Positions 23,768 through 32,112 of a DNA stretch of 39,968 nucleotides are shown here, piece by piece. This DNA comes from Faecousia sp. (lineage in GTDB: Bacteria; Bacillota; Clostridia; Oscillospirales; Oscillospiraceae). The notes beneath the pieces are model-generated. The model saw only the letters and a program-made list of their open reading frames with translations. It ran no database searches and had not been told where the DNA came from. The stretch spans positions 1-39,968 of the forward strand of contig JARIAT010000057.1 of assembly GCA_029257715.1 (NCBI GenBank), read 5' to 3'. The first letter of the stretch is position 1, and each line of letters begins with the position of its first letter. The translations under genes were made by a program, and so were the position numbers.

Positions 23768-24439
23768 CTAGCCTAAATGAATGGATTCGGTTTTCATTCG
23801 GAGCAGATCGACAGTGAATAAGGTTCCGGTCTGCACTCTGCGGCCTACGAGCAGCTGTGTGCAGAGTGCGGCCTGAAGAGAGGCGCAAAGTGCTGGGGTA
23901 AAGCTGAGGACACTGTTATCGATGTGGTCTGTCTGCTCAGGGTAAATCAGATCCAGAAGGTTATCTCCGGGCATGGAGACAGCTGCCTGCGCCTGCCAGC
24001 CGGCGGTAGCACCGTGGATCATAGGAATTTTGGCGTTGGCGCAGGATCGGGCAAGAATTTTTCGACTTTTGGTACTGTCGAGGGCATCAAGTACAGCATC
24101 ACAGCCCGGCAGAAGAATCGGTGCGGTGTGTTCGTCGAGCCGGACGGCATAGGTTTCAACCTTGACATCCGGATTTACTTGAGCGGCACGGGCTTTGACA
24201 GCTTCTGTTTTCGGTGTGCCAAGCAGATGCACCTGCGACAGCAGCTGGCGGTTCAGGTTATCGGACTCAAATTGATCCGGATCAACAGCTACAATGGAGC
24301 CGACACCCAGACGGAGCAGCAGCTCGAGCAGGTAACCGCCCTGTCCGCCGCAGCCTGCGATCAGGACACGCTTCGACATCAGGAGCATTTGCTCTTCTCG
24401 GGTTAGAGACGGAAAATTGCGCAGATAACGGTCATCCAT
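23768..24439 (-). CDS. ThiF/MoeB/HesA-family E1-like adenylyltransferase
   Basis: A 223-residue protein with the E1-like fold: LIAGCGGQGGYLLELLLRLG (nucleotide loop, residues about 26-45), VDPDQFESDNLNRQ (the D..E..N..R active-site set) and DALDSTKSRKIL. Family members adenylate the C-terminus of a ubiquitin-like or sulfur-carrier protein, or act on tRNA (TcdA). The CxxC zinc pairs and the catalytic cysteine of full-length MoeB/ThiF are absent, and it is short, as in the HesA-like and ThiF-like small group. The ATG at 24439 has GGGAGG upstream. Its own promoter and a terminator before it separate it from the selenium-associated operon, with which it may still share sulfur or selenium chemistry. 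Confidence 0.82.
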   Translation of the reverse strand: MDDRYLRNFPSLTREEQMLLMSKRVLIAGCGGQGGYLLELLLRLGVGSIVAVDPDQFESDNLNRQLLSQVHLLGTPKTEAVKARAAQVNPDVKVETYAVRLDEHTAPILLPGCDAVLDALDSTKSRKILARSCANAKIPMIHGATAGWQAQAAVSMPGDNLLDLIYPEQTDHIDNSVLSFTPALCASLQAALCTQLLVGRRVQTGTLFTVDLLRMKTESIHLG

Positions 24440-24677
24440 ATCGACAAAGACCTCCCAAGTAGAATCGGAATCGATTTCGGGTGAATGCTTGAATAAACGA
24501 ATATGGTAAGAATTGAATAGAAAACAACCCTTATAAACACAGTATACAGAAAAAAAGTAAAATGGCAAGCCCAAGTTGATAGAATTGGGGAAAATGCAGA
24601 AATCGGTATTTTAGAACGGAAATCACGCTGGCGGATCGAGGGAAATGGGGGATCAATACGACCTGAATTTAGAAAGA

Positions 24678-24703
24678 AAAAGCACCGGAGCTCCGGTGCT
24701 TTT
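24678..24703 (-). terminator. Terminator of the yedF-DUF3343-desulfurase-LysR operon
   Basis: AAAAGCACCG pairs with CGGTGCTTTT around GAGCTC. On the minus strand TTTTTCTTTCT follows. Confidence 0.8.
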
Positions 24704-24720
24704 GCGTTATGACAGATCAA

Positions 24721-25638
24721 TCATCGATTATGGGATTTGGCCCAGTCTTCCAGAAATGCGTGGAATTTATCAACCATAGAACAGGGACCTCTTCCGATTC
24801 GAGGGGAGACAACATAAATTTGACGCCAAAGGGTTTCTTCGCCCAGCTCAAAGGAAAGGAGCTTCCCTGCGGCGAGATCCTCCTCAACCGCCATGGAGGA
24901 CATGACGGAAACTCCCATCCCTTGCGCAACAGAACGGCGGATAGCCTCCGGCGTTTCCATGCGAGCCACCAGATGCAGAGAGTTTGGCAGAATGTTATGC
25001 CGACACAGCCAGGCTGTGGTCATCTGCCATGTTCCGGAATCCTCCTCCCGGGCAATTACGCTGTGTTCCAGCAGCAGCTGCTGCCCGCAGTTTTTGGGAA
25101 GATTGCGGAATTTTTCGCTGTTTTGGGTAATAAGCACCAGCTTATCCCGAAGAATCGGAAAATAGGAGAATTTTTTTTCGTCCATTTTGAGCCCCACAAA
25201 ACCGATTTGCGCCTCTCCGGCGGAGAGCATCTCGTGGACACGAAGACTGTCTCCACGCTTGAGCAGGAAATGACAGTCAGGTGTGCTGCTCGAAAATTCT
25301 GCCAGCAGGCGAGGCAGCAGATACTGGGCAGGGACGGTAGAAGCGGCAACGGTCAGAAGCGGTGTTTTGTCTTTTTGATGGAGGCAGTCCTGCAACGTTT
25401 CACATCGTTCAAGAATTTCTTTGACAATGCTGTAAATCCGCCGCCCGTCATCGGTCAGTTCCATCTTTTTGTGTGCAGCCCGATAAAACAGGATGGTGTC
25501 CAGAACCGCTTCCAGATTTTTGATGTGGGAGGAAACGGTGGATTGACTCAGATACAGGGCTTCAGCAGCCTTTGTGAAGCTGTTATACTCTGCAACTGCC
25601 ACGAAAACTTCCAATTGTTTCAGACTAATATCAATCAT
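24721..25638 (-). CDS. LysR family regulator, selenium metabolism-associated type
   Basis: A 305-residue LysR protein: helix-turn-helix at residues 1-62 (VFVAVAEYNSFTKAAEALYL, then SQSTVSSHIKNLEAVL), then the effector domain. It is the last gene of an operon with yedF, DUF3343 and a class V aminotransferase, with 24 bp to the last of these. This gene order matches the set for which the name selenium metabolism-associated LysR regulator is used. The start has GGAAAGAG upstream. Autocontrol of the operon is likely, since the regulator is inside it. The ligand is unknown. Confidence 0.82.
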   Translation of the reverse strand: MIDISLKQLEVFVAVAEYNSFTKAAEALYLSQSTVSSHIKNLEAVLDTILFYRAAHKKMELTDDGRRIYSIVKEILERCETLQDCLHQKDKTPLLTVAASTVPAQYLLPRLLAEFSSSTPDCHFLLKRGDSLRVHEMLSAGEAQIGFVGLKMDEKKFSYFPILRDKLVLITQNSEKFRNLPKNCGQQLLLEHSVIAREEDSGTWQMTTAWLCRHNILPNSLHLVARMETPEAIRRSVAQGMGVSVMSSMAVEEDLAAGKLLSFELGEETLWRQIYVVSPRIGRGPCSMVDKFHAFLEDWAKSHNR

Positions 25639-25662
25639 AGCGATGCTCTTTCCGCCTAAGGC

Positions 25663-26796
25663 TTATTCTGCAAGTTCTCGGATAGCTCGGATGGCCGCCT
25701 CAACTTCCTCTTCGGTATTGAACCAGGAAAAGCTGAATCGAACGGCGCCCTGCTCCACGGTTCCAAGGGCCTGGTGCATTCGGGGCGCACAATGGGCACC
25801 GGCACGTGTGGCGATCTGATAGTCCTCCATGAGAGCATCGGAGACGGCAGCGGAATCCTCCTGGTCAATATTGAGAGTCACGACGGCTGTTCGGGGAGAA
25901 TCAAAGTCACCATAAACGGTGACACCGGGAATGGTGCGGACAGCTTCGTAGAATTTTGTCATCAGAGCCATTTCCTTTTGATGAATGGTATCAATGCCCA
26001 CCTGCTCCAGATATTCCATGGCGGCATGGAGTCCGGCAATGCCGTGTCCGTTCAGGGTTCCTGCTTCGAGACGGGTGGGATAAGGCTGTGGCTGGTGATG
26101 GTCATAGGAATGGACGCCGCTTCCGCCAACCTTAAACGGACGGATTTCAACCCCCTCCCGAATACACATACCACCGGTTCCCTGAGGGGCCATCAGTCCT
26201 TTGTGGCCGGTAAAACAGAGAATATCGATGTTCATTGCCTCCATATCAATGGGGATTACACCGGCAGTCTGGGAAGCATCGACAATCAGAAGAAGATTAT
26301 AGCGGCGGGCGATTTTACCGACACGGGCTACATCTATGACATTTCCGGTGAGATTTGAAGCGTGGGTGCAGACAATGGCTCGGGTATTTGGTTGAATCAG
26401 CGATTCAAAATCGTTGTAGTTGACACGTCCCATCGGATCGGCAGGGACAAAACTCAGGGAAATAGTACCCTCCTCCTGCTGCCGGTAGAGGGGGCGCAGG
26501 ACGCTGTTATGCTCGCAGTCGGTGGTGATGACATGATCCCCCGGGTGAAATACACCGCTGAGGGCGATATTCAGCGCTTCGGTGGAGTTTGCAGTGAAAA
26601 CCACATGGTCGGGTCTGGAGCAGCCAAAAAATTCGGCAAGCTTTTCCCGGGTATCATAAATGATGCGGGAAGCCTGAAGCGCACAGTCGTTGGCGCCGCG
26701 CGAAGCGTTTCCCATAGAATTTAAAGCGCACACGACTGCATCGATTACGCACTGGGGCTTATGAAGCGTGGTGGCGGCATTATCGAGGTAAATCAT
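25663..26796 (-). CDS. Class V aminotransferase: cysteine desulfurase/selenocysteine lyase family
   Basis: A 377-residue PLP enzyme of the CsdB/EF2568-like group. It opens MIYLDNAATTLHKP, has DCEHNSVLRP (the PLP-stacking histidine), VDASQTAGV with the PLP aspartate, K199 in FTGHKG for the Schiff base, and the mobile cysteine C336 in RAGAHCAPRM. It would release sulfur from cysteine or selenium from selenocysteine and pass it to an acceptor. YedF, encoded upstream with a TusA-like cysteine, is the natural partner. It is the third gene of the operon, 48 bp after DUF3343. It differs from the IscS-type enzyme at 36.7-37.8 kb in the cysteine loop and the N-terminal region, so the two are not redundant copies. 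Confidence 0.85.
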   Translation of the reverse strand: MIYLDNAATTLHKPQCVIDAVVCALNSMGNASRGANDCALQASRIIYDTREKLAEFFGCSRPDHVVFTANSTEALNIALSGVFHPGDHVITTDCEHNSVLRPLYRQQEEGTISLSFVPADPMGRVNYNDFESLIQPNTRAIVCTHASNLTGNVIDVARVGKIARRYNLLLIVDASQTAGVIPIDMEAMNIDILCFTGHKGLMAPQGTGGMCIREGVEIRPFKVGGSGVHSYDHHQPQPYPTRLEAGTLNGHGIAGLHAAMEYLEQVGIDTIHQKEMALMTKFYEAVRTIPGVTVYGDFDSPRTAVVTLNIDQEDSAAVSDALMEDYQIATRAGAHCAPRMHQALGTVEQGAVRFSFSWFNTEEEVEAAIRAIRELAE

Positions 26797-26844
26797 AAAT
26801 TTCTCCTGTAAATCGGAAATGCTGCCGCAGTGGGCAGCATCTCT

Positions 26845-27081
26845 CTAAATTTCAATAATCTGCCATCCGGACCAGTGAAGACCGGCCGCTTCCATGGAAG
26901 AAAGCAGCGTATCCTTTGCACTGGGAAGCGCCTTCCACGACAGACCGCAGCCTGCGCTGATCTCACGGGGGATGGGAATAATTCGACCGGGAAGGCCCTG
27001 ACTGGTGCAGAATTTCTCCGCAGCCATGGCCTGTGTGGTGGAGTCGAAGGTGATGACGAGAGCTGGCTTTTTCTGTCTCAT
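26845..27081 (-). CDS. DUF3343 small protein
   Basis: A 78-residue DUF3343 protein with the family motif ISAGCGLSW at about residues 41-49 and a small alpha/beta fold (LVITFDSTTQAMAAEKF at the N-terminus). Its function is unknown. It is commonly found beside YedF and the desulfurase in genomes with selenium traits. The conserved cysteine pattern suggests handling of a sulfur or selenium species. The ATG lies 4 bp after the yedF stop, so translation is coupled. Confidence 0.8.
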   Translation of the reverse strand: MRQKKPALVITFDSTTQAMAAEKFCTSQGLPGRIIPIPREISAGCGLSWKALPSAKDTLLSSMEAAGLHWSGWQIIEI

Positions 27082-27085
27082 TGCA

Positions 27086-27700
27086 TCAGGGCTTTACGAC
27101 CAGATCAGCCTGAGTCATCTTTTCCACAATGGAATACATATTCGTAACCTCTCCGACAGCCAGACGGTCAGTCAGACCGTAGAAATTCAGGCAGGTGCCG
27201 CAGGTGAGAATTTCAACGCCCTGACTCTGCATTTCTTTCAGGTCCTCCAGAGACACGGAACCTTCACAGCTCAGCTCAGCACCGCCGTTATAGAGTAAGA
27301 TGGTGGAGGGAAGCTCTTCCTGCTGGCTCAGGGCGTAGATAAATCCTTTCATGAGGGCGGTGCCAAGCTCATCGTTTCCACAGCCCATAGCCTTGGATGC
27401 GATGGCGACAACCACATTTTTCTTTCGGTCTGCGGGGATCGGAGCAGCATCTTCCGCAATCTGCTCGGAAGTGCCGGCCTGTGCTCCGACGGTGATGGTT
27501 ACCTTATATCGATGCCGCTCCAGCTGCTCGGAGTGAACCTCACAGCCCTTATTGGTGGCAAAACGGATCAGGTTTTGGACAGAGGTTTCGTTGTCTACGA
27601 GGGTTTCGATGACTCCGCCGCCGGAAAGAGTTTTCATGGCGTTCATGGTCTTGACGACAGGAACAGGGCAGGTATCACCGATGGCATTGATCTGAATCAT
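27086..27700 (-). CDS. yedF: YedF-type sulfurtransferase-like selenium metabolism protein
   Basis: A 204-residue fusion. Residues 1-75 form a TusA/SirA-like domain with the acceptor cysteine C11 in DTCPVPVVK. From about 95 a DsrE-like domain follows (VVVAIASKAMGCGNDELG, ALSQ, LLYNGGAELSCEGS, and VEILTCGTCLNFYGL with its CxxC). This two-domain layout marks the YedF of selenium-using bacteria. It probably takes persulfide or perselenide from the desulfurase in the same operon. No selD, selA or selenoprotein is in the window, so a selenium role rests on family knowledge. It is the first gene of the operon. AAAGGAGT precedes the ATG. Confidence 0.88.
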   Translation of the reverse strand: MIQINAIGDTCPVPVVKTMNAMKTLSGGGVIETLVDNETSVQNLIRFATNKGCEVHSEQLERHRYKVTITVGAQAGTSEQIAEDAAPIPADRKKNVVVAIASKAMGCGNDELGTALMKGFIYALSQQEELPSTILLYNGGAELSCEGSVSLEDLKEMQSQGVEILTCGTCLNFYGLTDRLAVGEVTNMYSIVEKMTQADLVVKP

Positions 27701-28019
27701 AGTGATGACTCCTTTATCAGAAAAATCGATAGATCTACTGCGAAATAGACTGCCGCAGCAGACGAAATAGAAAAATCTTAGAGAAAACAGACAAACAATC
27801 GCCTGTTTTTGTGGGTCCTTCTATAAAATATGATATCCAAATGGTAGGAAAAAGTCAAATCGACATTTTGCGTGGAAGCTGCAAATTGATCGATTTTATC
27901 GATGATAAATGAATCGATTGAAAAGATAAACATTTGTTGAATGAGAGTTTATATTTAATTGAAGAAGAACTGATAAGATGCCGGCGAGATAAGGAAAAAA
28001 GTTGTCTGGAGGAACCGCT
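27701..28019. promoter_or_regulatory. Divergent control region with hairpin and three ATCGAT repeats
   Basis: This 319-bp gap separates yedF from the CmpB-like gene. AAAACAG (about 27784-27790) and CTGTTTT (27802-27808) form a hairpin in the yedF leader. Three ATCGAT hexamers start at 27889, 27898 and 27913. No gene is seen in it. Confidence 0.45.
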
Positions 28020-29336
28020 ATGCAATACGGGAGTTATCAAATACTGTGGATGTTTCTGATCTACTCGTTTCTGGGGTGGACAGCGGAAACTGTTTTCGCA
28101 GCGTCAAAAAAGAAAAAACTGCTGAATCGGGGATTTTTGAATCTGCCTTTTTCCCCCATTTACGGCTGTGGATGGATTTTATTTGCGATTTTTCTGCCGG
28201 AATTGAAGCCGATGCCGTTCTATCTGTTTCTGCTTGGGGCAATTCTCGCTACCGGATTGGAGTTGATTACCGGAATTGTTCTCGAAAAGCTGACGGGAAA
28301 AAAGTGGTGGGACTATTCGGAAAATCGATTTTCATTTGAGGGTCATATCTGCCTGACCTATTCTGTCCTGTGGGGCGTTGCGGCGATGGTGTGTATATAT
28401 GCCCTTGACAGCCTGCTGTGGGGGATTCTTCGCATGATTCCACGCACAATCGGAAGAGTGGTTTTGATAACAGCGTATATTCTGTTGAGCATGGATTTTC
28501 TGGCCAGCTTGACAGCGGCACTGCGGCTGCGGCATCGGATTAAGCTGCCCTACGGGGTTCAGGATCGGATGCAGGGCATGACCAGATGGCTCGATAATAC
28601 GCTGACACGGACGGTAGAGCGAAGAATGTGCCGGGCCTACCCGAATCTGAATACTCCTGCACAAAAAACAGAGAAGGAAGAGAAGAAACGATTTGCACAG
28701 GGGCTGTGCTTCTATAAATTGGTTTGTTTGTTTTTGATTGCGGCCTTTTTGGGAGATCTGATTGAAATGGTGTTCTGCCGTATCACCGGCGGCGTATGGA
28801 TGAGCCGAAGCAGTGTTGTATATGGTGCATTTTCCATTGTCTGGGGGCTTGGAGCGGTACTGCTGACGCTGATTCTTTATCGCTATCGGGATCGCAGCGA
28901 CGCATTTGTATTTACACTGGGAGCCGTGCTGGGCGGAGCATATGAATATGTCTGCTCGGTCTTTACGGAAATCGTATTCGGTACGGTATTTTGGGATTAC
29001 AGTCATATGCCGTTTAATCTCGGCGGACGCATCAATCTGCTCTACTGCTTCTTCTGGGGAATTGCGGCGGTTGTATGGCTGAAGATGGTGTATCCACGCA
29101 TATCAGACCTGATTGAAAAATTGCCCATGCGCATTGGAAAACCAGCTGTTTGGGTGATGATTGTATTTATGATCGGAAATATCATCATTTCTGCAATGGC
29201 AATGGCCCGCTATACGGAGAGAAATACGGTGTCACCGGATGCGGATTCCGGAATTGAAGCCTTTCTTGATGCACATTTTCCGGACAGCCGGATTCAGCGG
29301 ATTTATCCAAATCTGATGATTGTAGATGCAGAGTGA
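28020..29336 (+). CDS. CmpB-like membrane protein (putative ABC transporter permease family)
   Basis: A 438-residue integral membrane protein with about ten hydrophobic segments, of the ABC_trans_CmpB family. Two halves repeat the same pattern: an N-terminal GWTAETVFAA, YGCGW, KKWWDYSENRFSFEGHIC, LWGV and a C-terminal GDLIEMVFCR, YGAFSIVWG, FWDYSHMPFNLGGRINLL, FFWGI. This is an internal duplication joined by a charged linker (about residues 175-230). A C-terminal tail of about 40 residues follows the last helix. The permease label is inherited from annotation, and no transport partner is adjacent. The ATG at 28020 has GGAGG 7 bp upstream. Confidence 0.72.
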   Translation: MQYGSYQILWMFLIYSFLGWTAETVFAASKKKKLLNRGFLNLPFSPIYGCGWILFAIFLPELKPMPFYLFLLGAILATGLELITGIVLEKLTGKKWWDYSENRFSFEGHICLTYSVLWGVAAMVCIYALDSLLWGILRMIPRTIGRVVLITAYILLSMDFLASLTAALRLRHRIKLPYGVQDRMQGMTRWLDNTLTRTVERRMCRAYPNLNTPAQKTEKEEKKRFAQGLCFYKLVCLFLIAAFLGDLIEMVFCRITGGVWMSRSSVVYGAFSIVWGLGAVLLTLILYRYRDRSDAFVFTLGAVLGGAYEYVCSVFTEIVFGTVFWDYSHMPFNLGGRINLLYCFFWGIAAVVWLKMVYPRISDLIEKLPMRIGKPAVWVMIVFMIGNIIISAMAMARYTERNTVSPDADSGIEAFLDAHFPDSRIQRIYPNLMIVDAE

Positions 29337-29453
29337 CGGATTTCTCCGAAAATGCCATTGCATAACAGTGGATTCAGTGATAAAATGTGTTCTGTTAACG
29401 AATTTTGGCTGAGTGATCCCATTTGAATTTGATCGGATTTCTGGAGGTAAGAT

Positions 29454-30305
29454 GTGAAAGAACATGCAAGAACCATATTTTATACGATCCTTGGCAATGC
29501 AGTGCTTGCATTCGGCATATGTGCATTTGTTGTGCCAAACGGTTTTATGATGGGTGGAGCCAATGGCATTGCCCTGACAATTCGGGAATTTCTCCCGATC
29601 CGTCTTTCAATTCTGGCAGGATGTGTCAATACGTGTCTGTTTTTGCTGGGACTGTTGGTTCTTGGCAAGAGTTTTGCGGCAAAATCGCTGCTCTCTACGG
29701 CGGTATATCCCCTGATTATGGCGGTACTGGAGGAACTTCCGCTGGCACAGTGGTTTCAGGGTGACACCATGATCTGCGCGCTTTACAGTGCGGTCTGTAT
29801 CGGCGCAGGCGTTGGACTGGTTGTTCGGGTAGGCGGTTCTACCGGCGGCATGGACATTCCGCCCATCATCCTTCAGCGCAAAAAAGGAATCCCGGTGGGA
29901 ACTTCGATGATGTTCTTTGACGGAATGATTATTCTGATGCAGGTGTTCTATAAGGGCATCAACGGAATTCTGTACAGCGCACTGATTTTGTTTGTAACTT
30001 CGATTGTGGTAAATCGGACGGCTGTTTCCGGTGAGCAGAAGGTTGCGGTTACCATTATCTCCCCGAAGTACGAAAAAATTCGGGAAGAGATTTTAAAAAC
30101 GGTGGATGTGGGCGTTACTATGCTGAAGGTTGAGACCGGCTATGCCGCGCAGGAGCAGAAGGCTATTTATTCCGTCGTCTATGCCAAGAAATATCCTGCC
30201 ATTCGGGACGCGGCACTTCGGATTGATTCTCAGGCTTTCATTGTGGCATCGGATGTCAAAAATGTTAATGGACGTGGTTACACGCTGTCCCGTAAATCGG
30301 AATAA
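29454..30305 (+). CDS. YitT family membrane protein (DUF161/DUF2179)
   Basis: A 283-residue protein with five to six membrane helices in the first 180 residues (GNAVLAFGICAFVVPNGFMMGGANGIAL, the family's YitT start pattern, and GGSTGGMDIPP) and a soluble DUF2179 domain at the C-terminus (VTIISPKYEKIREEI to FIVASDVKNVNGRGY). YitT proteins are widespread in Firmicutes. Their transported solute is not known. The GTG start follows GGAGG by 6 bp. It is preceded by the CmpB-like gene with 117 bp between, and a perfect terminator follows. Confidence 0.88.
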   Translation: MKEHARTIFYTILGNAVLAFGICAFVVPNGFMMGGANGIALTIREFLPIRLSILAGCVNTCLFLLGLLVLGKSFAAKSLLSTAVYPLIMAVLEELPLAQWFQGDTMICALYSAVCIGAGVGLVVRVGGSTGGMDIPPIILQRKKGIPVGTSMMFFDGMIILMQVFYKGINGILYSALILFVTSIVVNRTAVSGEQKVAVTIISPKYEKIREEILKTVDVGVTMLKVETGYAAQEQKAIYSVVYAKKYPAIRDAALRIDSQAFIVASDVKNVNGRGYTLSRKSE

Positions 30306-30308
30306 GAA

Positions 30309-30343
30309 AAAAGAACGGATTGCCTCAGGCAATCCGTTCTTTT
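30309..30343. terminator. Bidirectional terminator between the YitT gene and queT
   Basis: AAAAGAACGGATTGCC (30309-30324), loop TCA, GGCAATCCGTTCTTTT (30328-30343). Confidence 0.9.
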
Positions 30344-30354
30344 CATGATAGCAA

Positions 30355-30885
30355 TTAGCTCAGCAGCTGTCGAGCCATGGTGTTTCGGTTGAGAATCTTA
30401 TAAAGGATGATACCGGGGATGAACAGCACAATTGCCTCACCAATGGCAACATAGACAGCGTTGATTGCGAAAGCCTGCATGGTAAAGCCGGTATCGCCGA
30501 TGTAGACGGCCAGCTCCCAACCGACCAAAACGGCATTGAACAGGGCGGGCATCGCAAGACCGAGCAGGGGAAGACCCTTGACTTTCATATTGCGGGTATA
30601 CCACATGACCACAGCGGCCAGCAGTGTCGCAAGGCTTCCTACGAGAAAGTCCAGAGGAAGTGCGCCGGAATAGCTGAGGTTAAACAGCAGGCATCCAATT
30701 GTAAGACCGGGGATTGCGGCCGGGGTGAAAAATGCCAGAATGCACAGCACTTCTGCAAGACGGCACTGGATGACCCAGGTAGTGGAACCGGGCAGAATGA
30801 AGTTCTGAAGATGGGTCAGAACAAAGTACATGGCGGCAATCAGTGCGCCCTGTGTGATGCGGTTGGTTTGCTTAAGTTTCATCAT
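30355..30885 (-). CDS. queT: Queuosine precursor transporter QueT (ECF substrate-binding component)
   Basis: A 176-residue membrane protein of QueT size with about five to six helices. It has family features GALIAAMYFVLTHL and the following WVIQCRLAEVLCILAFFTP near residues 38-57. QueT binds a queuosine precursor (preQ1, preQ0 or queuine) and works with the shared ECF energising module, whose genes are not in the window. The riboswitch in its leader supports the substrate. GGAGG lies 6 bp before the ATG. It is monocistronic, with its own consensus promoter. Confidence 0.9.
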   Translation of the reverse strand: MMKLKQTNRITQGALIAAMYFVLTHLQNFILPGSTTWVIQCRLAEVLCILAFFTPAAIPGLTIGCLLFNLSYSGALPLDFLVGSLATLLAAVVMWYTRNMKVKGLPLLGLAMPALFNAVLVGWELAVYIGDTGFTMQAFAINAVYVAIGEAIVLFIPGIILYKILNRNTMARQLLS

Positions 30886-30920
30886 TGAATTCCTCCGTAT
30901 AACAGACGGTCCGAAGTCGA

Positions 30921-31014
30921 AAACAAAAAATGGACGCAGAAGCGTCCATCAAAGATTGCCCGGATACGGGCGTCCCTAGTTTTTTTTACCGACAGGATGG
31001 TTACGAACTGTCCT
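30921..31014 (-). ncRNA. preQ1-I riboswitch with transcription terminator, controlling queT
   Basis: On the minus strand the aptamer (31014-30975) has stem GACAG/CTGTC, a loop with UUCGUAACCA, then an A-run and ACUAGGG that pairs back as in the class I pseudoknot. Downstream GCCCG/CGGGC (about 30970-30958) could form the antiterminator region. TGGACGC (30948-30942) and GCGTCCA (30937-30931) make the terminator, with UUUUUUGUUUU after it. Bound preQ1 would favour termination and so reduce uptake when the precursor is plentiful. Confidence 0.8.
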
Positions 31015-31029
31015 ATTTAATTCCGAAAT

Positions 31030-31058
31030 ATTATATCCTAAAACAATCCGGATGTCAA
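31030..31058 (-). promoter_or_regulatory. Consensus sigma-A promoter of the queT riboswitch transcript
   Basis: On the minus strand TTGACA (31053-31058), exactly 17 bp, TATAAT (31030-31035). Both hexamers match the consensus perfectly. Confidence 0.9.
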
Positions 31059-31076
31059 GCGAAAAGACAGTCATCA

Positions 31077-31102
31077 CGCCCCGGCTTACAGAAGCCGGGG
31101 CG
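31077..31102 (-). terminator. Hairpin after the formate/nitrite channel gene
   Basis: CGCCCCGGCTT (31077-31087), a 4-nt loop, AAGCCGGGGCG (31092-31102). The minus strand reads TGATGACTGTCTTTTC after it, so the T-run is delayed. It also insulates the queT promoter. Confidence 0.6.
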
Positions 31103-31109
31103 TAGGAAA

Positions 31110-31931
31110 TTATTTGCGATTCTTGAGATGGCAAATCCAGATGACAGCACCCAATCCTGCACCGCCGAGAATATTTCCCAGTGTGACAGGAAGGAGATTT
31201 CGAAGAAGAAAGTTGGAAATGGTCAGTGTGTCCAGTGCAACACCGGCTTCTGTGGCCAGAGCAGCATAAGAAGGGACAGCTTTAGCCAGCAGTGCGGCAG
31301 GAATATAGTACATATTGGCAACGCAGTGCTCAAATCCACAAATAACAAAGTAGCAGACCGGAAGATAGGCCCCTGCGATTCGACCGCAGGTATCCTTAGC
31401 AGACATGGAAACAAGCACACCAAGACAGACCAGCATATTACACAGGATGCCAAGCACAAACGCATTGCCCAAAGGCATACTGCATTTACTGACGGCAACT
31501 TTCATGGTGTACACGGCCAACTGCCCGCCGGAATAGTTCATCTGTCCGAACCATGCACAGCCGGCAGCGACCACAAGAGCACCGGCAAAATTAGAGAGAT
31601 AAACAATTCCCCAGTTCCGCAGCATTCCGGAAATGCTGCAGCGACGTTCCAGAACGGAAATCACCATAAGACTGTTGCCGGTAAACAACTCCATCCCCAG
31701 AATCATCACCATTCCCAGTCCGAAGGGGAAAAGCAGTCCGCACACAGTGCGGGCGATCCAGGTGCTTTCAATCCCATAAACGGCAGTATTGGTGGCGGCA
31801 CATCCAAGTGCAATGGCAGCGCCGGCCAGGATTCCCATGAGAATCAGGTAAGAGACGGGCCTTTTTGCCTTTACGGAACCGATTTCCGCATAGGCTGCGG
31901 CAATTTCGGGGGGTGTATTGCAGTTGTTCAT
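31110..31931 (-). CDS. Formate/nitrite transporter family channel (FNT)
   Basis: A 273-residue FNT protein with six membrane helices. The pore-blocking, proton-transferring histidine is H202 in GFEHCVANMYYIP, at the site corresponding to H209 of FocA. LGMELFTGNS near residue 78 and NLLPVTLGNILGG near the C-terminus are the other family stretches. FNT channels move formate, nitrite, acetate, lactate or hydrosulfide across the plasma membrane. No pflB is adjacent, and no FNT-specific substrate residue set is clear, so formate is the first guess. The ATG has only a weak AGGCAG upstream. Confidence 0.9.
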   Translation of the reverse strand: MNNCNTPPEIAAAYAEIGSVKAKRPVSYLILMGILAGAAIALGCAATNTAVYGIESTWIARTVCGLLFPFGLGMVMILGMELFTGNSLMVISVLERRCSISGMLRNWGIVYLSNFAGALVVAAGCAWFGQMNYSGGQLAVYTMKVAVSKCSMPLGNAFVLGILCNMLVCLGVLVSMSAKDTCGRIAGAYLPVCYFVICGFEHCVANMYYIPAALLAKAVPSYAALATEAGVALDTLTISNFLLRNLLPVTLGNILGGAGLGAVIWICHLKNRK

Positions 31932-32112
31932 TTAAAGCGCTGCCTTTCAGAGTGGATTTTCAGGCATCGAGGATGCGGCCTGAAGAAAAACGAGCTTATT
32001 TTATCATGCGGTGCAATCTGACGCAATGCACAGGAATTACGAAAAAATGGAAATAAGCGCGGCAGTTTCAGGAGTTTTGAGCAGAGAGAAATGTGGAAAA
32101 ATCCAAAGCGAA

